Shown here: in pieces, positions 49,601 through 57,834 of the stretch
How the letters are laid out: each line of letters begins with the position of its first letter
How positions within the stretch are numbered: position 1 is the first letter of the stretch
Made by a program: the position numbers and the translations under genes
NCBI GenBank assembly: GCA_037388505.1
Contig: JARRKC010000004.1
Span: forward strand, 558,001-622,000
Reading direction: 5' to 3'
DNA: 64,000 nucleotides
DNA from: JARRKC01 sp037388505
Lineage (GTDB): Bacteria > Acidobacteriota > UBA6911 > RPQK01 > JAPXNP01
Notes under the pieces: generated by a model
The model's input: the letters and a program-made list of their open reading frames with translations, nothing else
The model's database searches: none
What the model was told of the DNA's origin: nothing

Positions 49601-52152
49601 CGCCCGGACACATCGGCGACGGCCGCACTGAATTGCAGTGACTTGTCGGACTGCATCCAGGACTTCGTCTTGATCCCGGCCAGGCGGGCAGACGGCCACA
49701 TCGAGATGCGCTGAGAGACGGTCTGTATCCGGCCATTGGGATCCTGAAATTCCAGCTCCGTCAGAAGGGACTTCCTTTGGTCTATCTTCCCGGAGCCCTC
49801 CAGTTCGATTCGTCGCCCTCCGTTTTCGTCGAGTTCCATGGTTTTGCGGGAGAATTCGGGAGGCTTCCGCTCTGTTTCCTCACCGTATCTGGTGATTCCG
49901 ACCTCGACGGGGCCGGTGTCGAAAACGAAGTCCTCGAAATCCGGAAACGACGACGGACCGGCCGGTTGCTGCTGATACCGCAGCAGCACCGGAAGCTTCT
50001 TGGCCGGGCCTCCGGACAGATACGCGACGTCCACGTCGACCGTCACTTCGTCGGGTTGGATCAGAGGCTCGGAAGGAGCAGCAATGGAGGCCTTCAGCAG
50101 GGGAACGCGAAACTCCTCGACGCGACAAGATCCGCTGACCCACTCTTGACCGTCGTCCCTTTTCAGGACGAACTGGTACGTGCCCAGTCTGGCGTCCTTG
50201 GGAACTTCCCAGTCGGTGAGCGCCACGCCGGGATCCGTCCATTCCAGTTTACGTGTGTACTCCTGGTTGGTACCGAGATGCCGAATGACGAGCTCGGTCG
50301 GGCGCTCGGGCTCCGAAATCTCGGTGAAACCGGTCATGGTACGCCCGCGGATGAAGTGCTTCATATGGACCGTCTCGCCGGCCCGCACGAGCGATCGACC
50401 CAAGACGGTGTGGACGCTGACGAGCGAACTCTCCGAGGCACCGGGCACCCGAAATCTCCACGATTCGATCCCCCGGTCCCAGTCCGAGTGGACGAACGAG
50501 AAGTCATCCCCAAGTTGCGCGATGACGAGCAATCCCGTTCCGAAGCGATTCCAGTTGCACCGTTTGGCGGCGTTGAGAGCCGGCAGGCCGACGGGCCTGG
50601 CGATGCCGTCTCGATCGGTCACCCCGTTCCATAACACCTGACCCGAGCAGTCCCGGACTTCCACGGATGCTCCGGGCGCCGGTTCGGCAGATTCGAGACG
50701 GGTGACCCACACCAGGGAGCGCTCCAGACCCCATTTCAGGTGCACCGACAGATTCGTGACCAGGGCCGTCGTCGGGACGTACATCGAAACCGGCGCTCCC
50801 AGCAGCGCATCACCGAGGATGCGACTCTGGAGCTCGACGACATAGAATCCTGAACGTTCGAGAGGAATGCCGATCACCTCGAACGACTTCTCTCCATGGG
50901 GGCGGGGGAGAACGAAACGGCGGGGCGTGGCATCTGTTCCTGCGAAGACCGAGTGACCTCGGTCGTCCCAACTTCGCATCTCGACCTTGGTGAGCCAGTC
51001 AAGGATCTGTTGCGATTCTGTGGCCGGAATTCGGGCTATGCGGCCATCGATCTCCCCTCCTCCCTCCACCTGGAGACTGCTGAGTTCCAGGTCCTTCTCG
51101 ATGTTACGAACGGTCACGGGAAGAACCGGGTCGGCGGCTTCGATGATTCCGAAGTCTGCGGAGAACTTGGCCAGCGGCGGGTATTCATCGGTGGCCACGG
51201 AGAGGGGAAACTCGGAGACGTTGGAGAGAGGTCGGCCGGCGTCATCTTCGACGCCGTCGGGAAGGGTGACTCGGAAGCCGGTCAATGTGGCACCACGAAG
51301 AAGATCGACCGCGACCGGAGCCGAGAATTCGACATGCATGTTGAACAGCGGAATGCAGGCCCGATCCGCGTTCACCCGTCGGCAGCGAAAAGTCGCCCGC
51401 AGGCGGGACCGGACCGTGTAGTCGAAGACCTGCTCTTGCTGTGTCGCCACGCCGGAAGGAGATGTAATCCCCGCTCCCCAGACGAAGCGGACACGCGTCT
51501 GCTCGGGAAGAGTCTGCCGAGGCTGGAGAAGCAGCACCCGGTCCGGCGGCTGCCTCTTCAGCGAATACTGGCTTTGAATGATCTGCTCTCTGTCGTTGCC
51601 GCCCACCGCCCGAATACTTACGGCACTGGCCAACCCCTGCACGACGACATACGCATGGTTGAGAACCGAGTTGATATCGACCGGCCCGTCGAGAATCAGT
51701 GCAAAGACCTGGTCCTCCTCGATCGGGCCTCCCGGCGGTTGAGGAATGATGTTCGTAACGGCCGGACCACCCGTGCTGAAATCAAAATGCTTCGGACCCA
51801 TGAGCGCTTGCCCGTCCAGACTCGTGAGCTCCGATCGCAGGTCGAAGCTGCAGGCAATCCCACCGGGAAGGTCCTTCTCGAAATCGTAGACCCAATTCCG
51901 GGGGTCGATCCATCGCCCTTTTCCCTCGACCGAGCATTGAACCTGAAAAGGTTCGGCGGCTCGTCCGGGGTCTCCGAAAGGCACGATCGGCACCGAAAAG
52001 CGGACTTTCACCTGTCGGATGGTCTTCACCGTCCCTTGAGGAGAGAAACCGATGATCCGGGGCTGAGGCAGATCCTGGCCGGTACTGATACCCGAAGCAA
52101 GAGCAAAGACCAACGACAGAAAACCGAGACAGCTGTGGGAGCGGAACCGCAT
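46660..52152 (-). CDS. Bacterial alpha-2-macroglobulin, thioester type
   Basis: 1830-aa exported protease trap of the YfhM group. Signal peptide (MRFRSHSCLGFLSLVFALAS), a series of macroglobulin domains, the MG/bait region (about 900-1150), and the thioester motif CLEQ at Cys1378-Gln1381 (RYPYECLEQILSKA), so the covalent trapping chemistry is present. No lipobox Cys at the expected place, unlike YfhM: Cys8 is within the hydrophobic core and may not be lipidated. Guards the periplasm together with PbpC, encoded directly downstream. Start ATG 52152 sits 6 nt after a TATGAT box; no Shine-Dalgarno. Confidence 0.93.
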   Translation of the reverse strand: MRFRSHSCLGFLSLVFALASGISTGQDLPQPRIIGFSPQGTVKTIRQVKVRFSVPIVPFGDPGRAAEPFQVQCSVEGKGRWIDPRNWVYDFEKDLPGGIACSFDLRSELTSLDGQALMGPKHFDFSTGGPAVTNIIPQPPGGPIEEDQVFALILDGPVDINSVLNHAYVVVQGLASAVSIRAVGGNDREQIIQSQYSLKRQPPDRVLLLQPRQTLPEQTRVRFVWGAGITSPSGVATQQEQVFDYTVRSRLRATFRCRRVNADRACIPLFNMHVEFSAPVAVDLLRGATLTGFRVTLPDGVEDDAGRPLSNVSEFPLSVATDEYPPLAKFSADFGIIEAADPVLPVTVRNIEKDLELSSLQVEGGGEIDGRIARIPATESQQILDWLTKVEMRSWDDRGHSVFAGTDATPRRFVLPRPHGEKSFEVIGIPLERSGFYVVELQSRILGDALLGAPVSMYVPTTALVTNLSVHLKWGLERSLVWVTRLESAEPAPGASVEVRDCSGQVLWNGVTDRDGIARPVGLPALNAAKRCNWNRFGTGLLVIAQLGDDFSFVHSDWDRGIESWRFRVPGASESSLVSVHTVLGRSLVRAGETVHMKHFIRGRTMTGFTEISEPERPTELVIRHLGTNQEYTRKLEWTDPGVALTDWEVPKDARLGTYQFVLKRDDGQEWVSGSCRVEEFRVPLLKASIAAPSEPLIQPDEVTVDVDVAYLSGGPAKKLPVLLRYQQQPAGPSSFPDFEDFVFDTGPVEVGITRYGEETERKPPEFSRKTMELDENGGRRIELEGSGKIDQRKSLLTELEFQDPNGRIQTVSQRISMWPSARLAGIKTKSWMQSDKSLQFSAAVADVSGRPIADAPVRVELLERKYYSHRKRLVGGFYGYESFSEVQSKGVICEGQTDARGILKCDVVPPLSGNVILLASTADAQGRRSYADRSVWVRGHNAAWYPMEDDDRIDLIPEKKEYQPGETARFQVRMPFREATALVAVEREGVGDTFVKHLTADNPVVEIPVKPGYAPNIFVSALVVRGREGGIAPTAFVDLGKPSFKLGIAHIDVGWADHRLKVDVRPERDQYKIRQKAHVTIAVTDPEGRPPTEGAEVAVAVVDEGLLELAPNPSWKLLDQMMQTRGYGVQTSTAQMQVVGKRHFGLKALPSGGGGGKQLTRELFDTLLLWQPRVSLDAEGKASVEVPINDSVTSFRVVAVATAGLDRFGTGESTFRTVRDLTLYSGLPPLVREGDRFLAEFTVRNATANAMDVHVEASIHGMDWHLERTIHLGAGEGGRVGGTVEVPVGVDRLSYVVSASSPDASDRLAATQQVAPLIPVRTVQATLESLDQPVEIPVEIPVRAVAGRGGVEVDLSRSLTTGLDGVRAYMSRYPYECLEQILSKAVALSDEEAWKRQMANLTPYMGGNGLLCYFPNTSGDRGSDVLTSYVLTLADASGWTIPEESRRTLLQGLTSFVEGRSAVGAGHFADLTLRKLAAIQALARFGAAQSGMLSTLAIEPNLWPTSALLDWYEINLRFQRLPARDERLAETEQMLRSRLDLRGTSAGFSTEAGARLWWLMSSPAGSQARLILALVRANRWTEDLPRLVRGLLDLQRDGHWDLTTANALGALAVRHFAARFESETVTGSSEVSLAGEEESLNWNERPDGGGLFFPWPAGRQTLRAKQDGTGKPWLIVRANAAVEPESFSAGYTITRSVEAVERRRPDTWSVGDILRVKLHIRAQSDMTWAVVSDPVPGGGSILGSRLRRGSSIATQGERRADSIWPTYVERKFEWYRAYFDYLPKGEWTLEYTLRLNSSGEFQLPPTRVEAMYEPEVFGQSVNRSLKVEP

Positions 52153-52187
52153 GGGACCATCATAAGACCATCCTCTGAAAGCCGTAA
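52153..52187 (-). promoter_or_regulatory. Promoter of the alpha-2-macroglobulin/pbpC operon
   Basis: Minus strand TATGAT (52164-52159) with exactly 6 nt (GGTCCC) before the ATG at 52152; a weak TTACGG at -35 distance (52187-52182). Confidence 0.5.
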
Positions 52188-52223
52188 GTCCCGCGTCCAC
52201 GAGCCGCCGACGGCCGGGTCTCC

Positions 52224-52259
52224 TTGACTGGCCCTGACCTCGTCCCACAGAATAGCTCG
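52224..52259 (+). promoter_or_regulatory. Promoter of the CLC transporter gene
   Basis: TTGACT (52224-52229), 18-bp spacer, CAGAAT (52248-52253), 6 nt, GTG 52260. The TTG that opens the longest frame is thus the start of the -35 box, which argues against it as start codon. Confidence 0.5.
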
Positions 52260-54041
52260 GTGGAAAAAGACAACGAATCAGACCCGGGGGCGACAGCGCT
52301 CGAGGAGGTCGAACCCGAGGGGGACTCTTCTACCACTTATCGACTGATTGGAGTCTGCGTGGTAGTTGGTCTCCTCGGCGGGGTTTCGGCACTTGCCTTC
52401 GATGCGGCTGTCGCATTCGCTCAGAAGTACCTGCTCGAATGGCTCACCGGGTATATCCCGCCGCGAGTCGGCGTGCTCAATCCTGTCGCGGCCTTCCCCG
52501 CGATCCTTTCCCGCTGGTGGATCCCACTCGCCACGACGTTGGGCGGCCTGCTTAGTGGGGTGCTGGTCTACAGTCTCGCTCCGGAGGCCGAAGGCCACGG
52601 CACGGACGCCGCTATTGCCGCCTACCATCGCAAGGGAGGAATGGTCCGTGACCGCGTTCCTTTCGTGAAAGCCGTGGCATCCGCACTAACGATCGGCTCG
52701 GGCGGCGTCGCTGGAAAAGAGGGACCGACGGCACAGATCTCCGTGGGTCTCGGGTCCATTATTGGGCGTCAGTTCAAGATGCGGGGTCAGAACCGCAGGA
52801 TCATCATCCTAGCGGCAATGTCGGCAGGACTGGCAGCCGTCTTCCGCGCTCCTCTGGGAATGGCGATCTTCGGTGTCGAGATCCTCTACTCCGGCATGAT
52901 CTTCGAATCCGAGGCATTGATCTACACGGTCATCGCAGCCGTCACGGCCTATGCGCTGCACGGCTTCGTGGCCGGCTGGTCGCCGATTTTCGAGATTCCT
53001 GCGGGACTGACCTTTCACAAGCCTGAGACCCTCCTCGTCTTTTCGGTCCTCGGCATCGCGGCCGGGCTGTTTGGGTCCGTGCTGCCCACGATCTTCTACG
53101 GCATTCGCGATCTCTTCCATCGGCTTCCCGGTCCGCCTCATATCAAGCCGGCGATCGGCGGACTCGGCGTCGGCCTCATCGCCATGTTCTTTCCACCCCT
53201 CTTGGGAACCGGATACGGATGGGTCGAACTGGCGATGGCCGGAAAGCTTTCACTGATCACGATCGCTCTCCTCTTTCTCCTCAAGGGGCCGGCCATGGGC
53301 CTGACGATCGGTTCCGGAGGGTCAGGCGGCGTGTTTGCTCCGACCGTGGTGGTCGGGGCCATGCTCGGCGGAGTCTTTGGAATGGTTCTCAATCAGACCT
53401 TCCCGGTCCTGGAACTGAGCGTCGCCTCCACGGTACTCGTGGGGATGGCCGCCACCTTTGCAGGGGCCGCACGCACGCCGATTTCGACCTTGATCATGGT
53501 GGCGGAAATGACTGGAGGCTATGGACTGATCGTGCCGGCAATGCTGGCCAATATCCTGTCGTTCATGGTTCAGCGATCGGTGACCAGCGGATGGAAATAC
53601 CCAACCCTCTACGAATCGCAGGTCTTTGCCCGTGAGGACTCGCCCGTTCATCGCGGGGTCTTCGTCCGGCGGGCTCTGGTGATGCTCGAGGAAGAGGCCT
53701 CCCACGGAGACCTCGACGCATCCGATGTCACCTTGCCTCGGCTGGTGACGCTGCTGCAGTTCGGCGAGCCGATCCCCATCACGCGGGGCTCCGGGATGCT
53801 GGTCGAAATCACTGTGGAAGAGGGTTCTTACCTTGCCGGCAAGACCGTAGCGGAGGCGTTGGGCCAGCTCGAGGGGGCGACGGCTGTGGCCATTTTGCGT
53901 GGACATGAAATGATCGTGCCGCGGGGACCCACGCAATTCGAAGCCGGGGACCAGATGATTGCCGTCGCTACGCCGGCCGCCTATGAAGATATCCGCGAAC
54001 TGGCCTCAGGGGCGATACCGGTCGTTCCTGCGGCACCGTAG
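52260..54041 (+). CDS. CLC-family chloride channel/transporter with C-terminal TrkA-C-like domain
   Basis: 593 aa from GTG 52260 (605 if TTG 52224). About 10-12 helices in the CLC fold. Motif 1 reads PEAEGHGTDAA where E. coli ClcA has GSGIPE, so the ion-coordinating Ser is His and the Pro is Asp. Motif 2 GKEGPTAQIS keeps the gating Glu, and GSGGVFAP matches the third motif (GxFxP). VEILYSG near 205 could supply the internal proton Glu. The C-terminal 120 residues (GMLVEITVEEGSYLAGKTVA) form a TrkA-C/RCK-C-like ligand-binding domain. Probably a Cl-/H+ exchanger; ion selectivity is uncertain. Confidence 0.87.
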   Translation: MEKDNESDPGATALEEVEPEGDSSTTYRLIGVCVVVGLLGGVSALAFDAAVAFAQKYLLEWLTGYIPPRVGVLNPVAAFPAILSRWWIPLATTLGGLLSGVLVYSLAPEAEGHGTDAAIAAYHRKGGMVRDRVPFVKAVASALTIGSGGVAGKEGPTAQISVGLGSIIGRQFKMRGQNRRIIILAAMSAGLAAVFRAPLGMAIFGVEILYSGMIFESEALIYTVIAAVTAYALHGFVAGWSPIFEIPAGLTFHKPETLLVFSVLGIAAGLFGSVLPTIFYGIRDLFHRLPGPPHIKPAIGGLGVGLIAMFFPPLLGTGYGWVELAMAGKLSLITIALLFLLKGPAMGLTIGSGGSGGVFAPTVVVGAMLGGVFGMVLNQTFPVLELSVASTVLVGMAATFAGAARTPISTLIMVAEMTGGYGLIVPAMLANILSFMVQRSVTSGWKYPTLYESQVFAREDSPVHRGVFVRRALVMLEEEASHGDLDASDVTLPRLVTLLQFGEPIPITRGSGMLVEITVEEGSYLAGKTVAEALGQLEGATAVAILRGHEMIVPRGPTQFEAGDQMIAVATPAAYEDIRELASGAIPVVPAAP

Positions 54042-54159
54042 CCGCGATGAAGCCGTGGGAGGCCGTGTTCTGCTCCGAGGGGAAGACATGACGGTCTCGC
54101 CTCGCTGGAGCATGGATCGCACAGAACCAGCAGAAGCTGATCTGCGGACACCACTCCTG

Positions 54160-54196
54160 GAACTCTCGGAACTCGGAACTCGAAACACGGAACTCT
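54160..54196 (+). repeat. GAACTCGG-type repeat
   Basis: GGAACTCTCGGAACTCGGAA followed by CTCGAAACACGGAACTC. Fills the gap between the convergent CLC and xerD genes, directly next to the xerD stop. Confidence 0.6.
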
Positions 54197-55084
54197 TCAA
54201 GCCCTCGGATGCAGCTTGTCGTACAACTTCTTCAGCCTCTCCCGGGTCACGTGAGTGTAGATCTGTGTGGTGGAGATGTCGGAGTGCCCGAGCATCATCT
54301 GCACGGCCCTGAGGTCGGCGCCGTTTTCGAGCAGGTGCGTCGCAAAGCTGTGTCTGAGCACGTGAGGACTGAGGCGGTTCTTCAGCCCCAGTCTCCTGCC
54401 GAGTCTCTCCACGATCATCCAGAAGTTCTGCCGGCTCATCGGCCCGCCTTTTTGACTCAGGAATACGGCCCGTGACCCGGGGGCCTTTCTCTTGAACCTC
54501 GGATAGGCCTCCCGGAGATATCGGTTGAGCCAGTCTTGCGCCGTCTCTCCCAGGGGAACGATGCGCTCCTTGTTGCCCTTCCCGATGACCCGAATGAAGC
54601 CGACATCGAAGTTGACATTCTCGGCCCGGAGACGCACCAGTTCGCTGACCCGCAAACCGGTTGCATAGAGAACCTCCAACATGGCCCGATCCCGCAAACC
54701 GTGCGGCTTCGTCACGTCGGGCAACTGCAGCAGACGTTCGACCTCATCCTGACTGAGATACTTGGGGAGAGAGTGCAGGGTTCGAGGCGCCTCGAGCGTC
54801 TCGGTAGGGTCATTGGCCAGGTAACCATCCAGAATCAGAAAGCGGTAGAAGGAACGCACGCTGACGATCTTGCGCGCCACCGACCGCGGAGAAAGCCGTT
54901 GATACAGCTGCTGGAGGAACTGCAGAAGTTCCCGATGCTCCACCTCCTCCGGACTCAGACGGTTTCCGGCGAGGAACTCCAGGAACTCTCGGATATCCCG
55001 TCGATAGGCTTCAATCGTGTTCGTGGCCAGTCCGCGCTCGACCCTCAGGTAGTTGATGAAGCGATCGAAGGCGCCCTCGATCAC
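54197..55084 (-). CDS. xerD: Tyrosine recombinase XerD
   Basis: 295-aa Xer recombinase resolving chromosome dimers at dif with XerC and FtsK. N-terminal SAM-like DNA-binding domain (YLRVERGLATNTIEAYRRDI); catalytic residues Arg145, Lys169, His241, Arg244, His267 and Tyr276 all present (TGLRVSELV, LSPHVLRHSFATHLL, GHSDISTTQIYTHV). Start GTG overlaps the murJ stop (GTGA). Length and neighbours fit the housekeeping enzyme, not a phage integrase. Confidence 0.93.
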   Translation of the reverse strand: MIEGAFDRFINYLRVERGLATNTIEAYRRDIREFLEFLAGNRLSPEEVEHRELLQFLQQLYQRLSPRSVARKIVSVRSFYRFLILDGYLANDPTETLEAPRTLHSLPKYLSQDEVERLLQLPDVTKPHGLRDRAMLEVLYATGLRVSELVRLRAENVNFDVGFIRVIGKGNKERIVPLGETAQDWLNRYLREAYPRFKRKAPGSRAVFLSQKGGPMSRQNFWMIVERLGRRLGLKNRLSPHVLRHSFATHLLENGADLRAVQMMLGHSDISTTQIYTHVTRERLKKLYDKLHPRA

Positions 55085-56670
55085 CGCTGCCTCCTGAGGG
55101 CCTGGATGAGATAGCCGACTTCATGGACGCCGAAAAGCCGACAGAGAACCAGATAGACCGCCCCTCCGACCCCAATCAAGACACCCAACTGGGAGACCTG
55201 TCCCACAATCCCCCGCAGAGGCCACACATGGGCCAGAGTCCCGTCCAGCCACCACACCAGTCCCCCCATCAACGCAGCCGCCACGAAGTCCCGGGCGACC
55301 ATTCGGCGGATTCCGAATTCATGGAGATCCCCCAACCTTTGCCGCAGACGCCAGGAGAGCAGGCTGTTGCTCAAGGTCACAGAGAGGGACGTCCCCAGAG
55401 CAAGACCCACGAACTTGTAATCGACCGGCAGGGCCCAGATCAGTGCCACGTTGATGGCGATGTTGGTACACACAGTGAAGATCGAGATTCTAACCGGGGT
55501 ACGCGTATCGTCGAGGGCATAGAAGGTCGGCACGTAGACCTTGTTGCAGCTGTATGCGGTCAAACCGACCGCATACGCCACCAGGGCCCAAGCGGTGAAA
55601 TACGTGTCCTGAGCTGTGAAATCCCCTCTCTGAAAGAGTACCCGGACGATGGGGGCGGCCAGCACGACCAAACCGATCGTCGAAGGGATGGCCATGAAGG
55701 AAATCAGTTTGAGCGAGTCGGCCACCGTTTCCTTCAACTCGTGATACTGCTCCTGCGCCGCAAAGACCGAAACTTCGCGAAGATTGACGACTCCGACGGC
55801 AACGCCGAAGAGCCCGATCGGAAGGTACATGATCCGGAAGGCGTAGCTGAGCCACGAAACCGGTCCGTTGTCCTGAAGAAACGAGGCCAGCTGGGTATTC
55901 ACCAGGATGTTCACCTGCACGGCGCTGACGCCGATCAGGGCCGGTCCCAGCAACTTTCGCATCCTGCGGATCCCGGAATCCCTCCAGTTGATGCGGAATC
56001 TGAAATGGAATCCTTCCTTGCGCATGATGGGGATCTGCACGGCGAACTGCAGGACACCCCCGATCAGCGCACCGAAGCCCATTGCATAGACGGGAAGGAT
56101 TCCGGCCGATCGGAACAGCGGCACGCCGAAAATGGCGGTCAGGATCAGCGCAACATTGAACAATGCCGGTGCGAGCGCGGGAAGAAAGTAGTGGTTGAAA
56201 GCGTTCAGGATGCCCATCGCCACAGAGGCCAGGGCAACCAGCATCAGAAACGGTGAGAGGATCCGGATGAGAGTGGACGTGATATGGACCTTGCCCGGGA
56301 CATCGGCGAACCCGGCGGCGAGGCCGTGCACGAAGAGTGTGGAGAACAGGAAGAGGATGATCGTCACGATTCCCAGGAGTATGAGCACCCCCGAGAGTAC
56401 GAGATTGGCCAGGTGCCAGGCCTGGGCCCTGCCCTGCTTCCGATAGATCTCGGTGAACGTGGGCAGGAAGGCGGCGCTTAGTGCGCCCTCCGCAAAGAGA
56501 TCCCGCAACAGGTTGGGGATGCGGAAGGCGACCAGCCAAGCGTCGTTGTACAACCCGGCGCCGAACAAATTGGCAAAGAACTGGTCCCGAACCAGACCGA
56601 GAATCCGGCTCAGGAATACGGCAACACTGACCTTCCCCGCCGCCAGGGCGGACTTTGCCCCCCTCGACAT
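55081..56670 (-). CDS. murJ: Lipid II flippase MurJ
   Basis: 529-aa protein with about 14 helices of the MOP superfamily, which flips lipid II across the inner membrane. Family features: SVAVFLSRILGLVRDQFFAN, NDAWLVAFRIPNLLRDLFAE, GALSAAFLPTFTE at the N-terminus. Start ATG 56670 follows GGAGG by 5 nt; the longer frame starts with a TTG. Two-gene operon with xerD. Confidence 0.94.
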   Translation of the reverse strand: MSRGAKSALAAGKVSVAVFLSRILGLVRDQFFANLFGAGLYNDAWLVAFRIPNLLRDLFAEGALSAAFLPTFTEIYRKQGRAQAWHLANLVLSGVLILLGIVTIILFLFSTLFVHGLAAGFADVPGKVHITSTLIRILSPFLMLVALASVAMGILNAFNHYFLPALAPALFNVALILTAIFGVPLFRSAGILPVYAMGFGALIGGVLQFAVQIPIMRKEGFHFRFRINWRDSGIRRMRKLLGPALIGVSAVQVNILVNTQLASFLQDNGPVSWLSYAFRIMYLPIGLFGVAVGVVNLREVSVFAAQEQYHELKETVADSLKLISFMAIPSTIGLVVLAAPIVRVLFQRGDFTAQDTYFTAWALVAYAVGLTAYSCNKVYVPTFYALDDTRTPVRISIFTVCTNIAINVALIWALPVDYKFVGLALGTSLSVTLSNSLLSWRLRQRLGDLHEFGIRRMVARDFVAAALMGGLVWWLDGTLAHVWPLRGIVGQVSQLGVLIGVGGAVYLVLCRLFGVHEVGYLIQALRRQR

Positions 56671-56804
56671 CCAATCCTCCACCGCGGGCAAAGGGCAGAA
56701 GTAGCCCGTACATCCTGCCGCCGAACCCGGCGCTTACGTTATCATCAGCATCTGAATTATCCGGGAAAACAGGATTCTATTCTGGAGAGTGAAAGGTTGA
56801 TGGC

Positions 56805-57827
56805 ATGAAGCTCGCAGAAATCTCCCGCAGGCTGGAGTGCGAACTGAGAGGACCCGCCGATCTCGAGATCGAGGGAGTGGCCGGAATCGAAGAGGCACGG
56901 GAGCATGAGCTCACGTTTCTCTCCAATCCGAAGTACGTCAGGCAACTTCGAACGACGCGTGCAGGGGCCGTCATTCTCTCACCCGATGCTCCTGAGGTCG
57001 ATCGGCCGGCTTTGATCTCGAAAAACCCGTACTTGACTTTCGCCCGGGCCGTCGAACTCTTCTATTCCCCACCCCAGCCGACACCCGGTATTCACCCCAC
57101 AGCGGTCATCGCGGACTCCGCCGAAATCGGTGAGGGGCACTCGATCGGGGCCAACGTAGTGATCGGTGAAGGCGTCAAAATCGGCGCTCGCGCCACACTT
57201 CACCCGAATGTCACGATCTATCCCCACGCCAGCATCGGGGATGACTTTCTGGCTCATTCCAATGCCGTCGTCCGCGAACACTGCGTCATCGGCAATCGGG
57301 TAATCCTGCAGAACGGCGCCGTCGTCGGTTCCGACGGGTTCGGGTTTGCACCCCGAGCAGACCACTCCTACTACAAGATCGTTCAGTCGGGCCGCGCCGT
57401 GCTGGAAGACGACGTAGAACTGGGAGCCAATACCTGCATCGATCGGGCAACCGTCGGCGAAACCAGGATCGGTCGGGGAACCAAGCTGGACAACCTCGTG
57501 CAGATCGGTCATGGCTGCCGTGTCGGCCAAGACAACGTCCTGGCCGCTCAAGTTGGGTTGGCAGGCAGCACTCGGATCGAGAACCGAGTCATGCTGGCCG
57601 GTCAGGTCGGAGTCGCGGGTCACCTGACCATCGGTGACGACGTGATCGTCACCGCCCAGGCGGGGATCGGCCGGTCGGTCGAAGCAGGATCCCGGGTCTC
57701 CGGTTCGCCTGAGATGGACAGCGCGCTCTGGAAGAAGAACTACCTCCTGATGCACGACTTCCCGCAGCTGGTCAAGACCATCAAGCGGCTGGCGAAGGAG
57801 GTCGAGGAGTTGAAGGCCTCCCGGTAA
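56805..57827 (+). CDS. lpxD: UDP-3-O-acylglucosamine N-acyltransferase
   Basis: 340-aa LpxD, third step of lipid A synthesis, adding the second 3-hydroxyacyl chain. N-terminal uridine-binding domain (LAEISRRLECELRG, LTFLSNPKYVRQL), then a left-handed beta helix of hexapeptide repeats (about 100-300) with GSDGFGFAPRADHSYYKIVQ and the catalytic-region IGHGCRVG. Proves an LPS-type outer membrane. GAAAGG before the ATG. Stands alone rather than in the usual lpx-fabZ cluster. Confidence 0.95.
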   Translation: MKLAEISRRLECELRGPADLEIEGVAGIEEAREHELTFLSNPKYVRQLRTTRAGAVILSPDAPEVDRPALISKNPYLTFARAVELFYSPPQPTPGIHPTAVIADSAEIGEGHSIGANVVIGEGVKIGARATLHPNVTIYPHASIGDDFLAHSNAVVREHCVIGNRVILQNGAVVGSDGFGFAPRADHSYYKIVQSGRAVLEDDVELGANTCIDRATVGETRIGRGTKLDNLVQIGHGCRVGQDNVLAAQVGLAGSTRIENRVMLAGQVGVAGHLTIGDDVIVTAQAGIGRSVEAGSRVSGSPEMDSALWKKNYLLMHDFPQLVKTIKRLAKEVEELKASR

Positions 57828-57834
57828 CCCTCAC

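Noticed and set aside
50896..52227. 443-aa plus-strand frame inside the alpha-2-macroglobulin gene
   Set aside because: Antisense shadow; same for 44900-46192 (pbpC) and 58398-60284 (ppdK).
54197..55084. Phage or genomic-island integrase
   Set aside because: Sequence and pairing with murJ fit housekeeping XerD; no phage genes or att sites seen.
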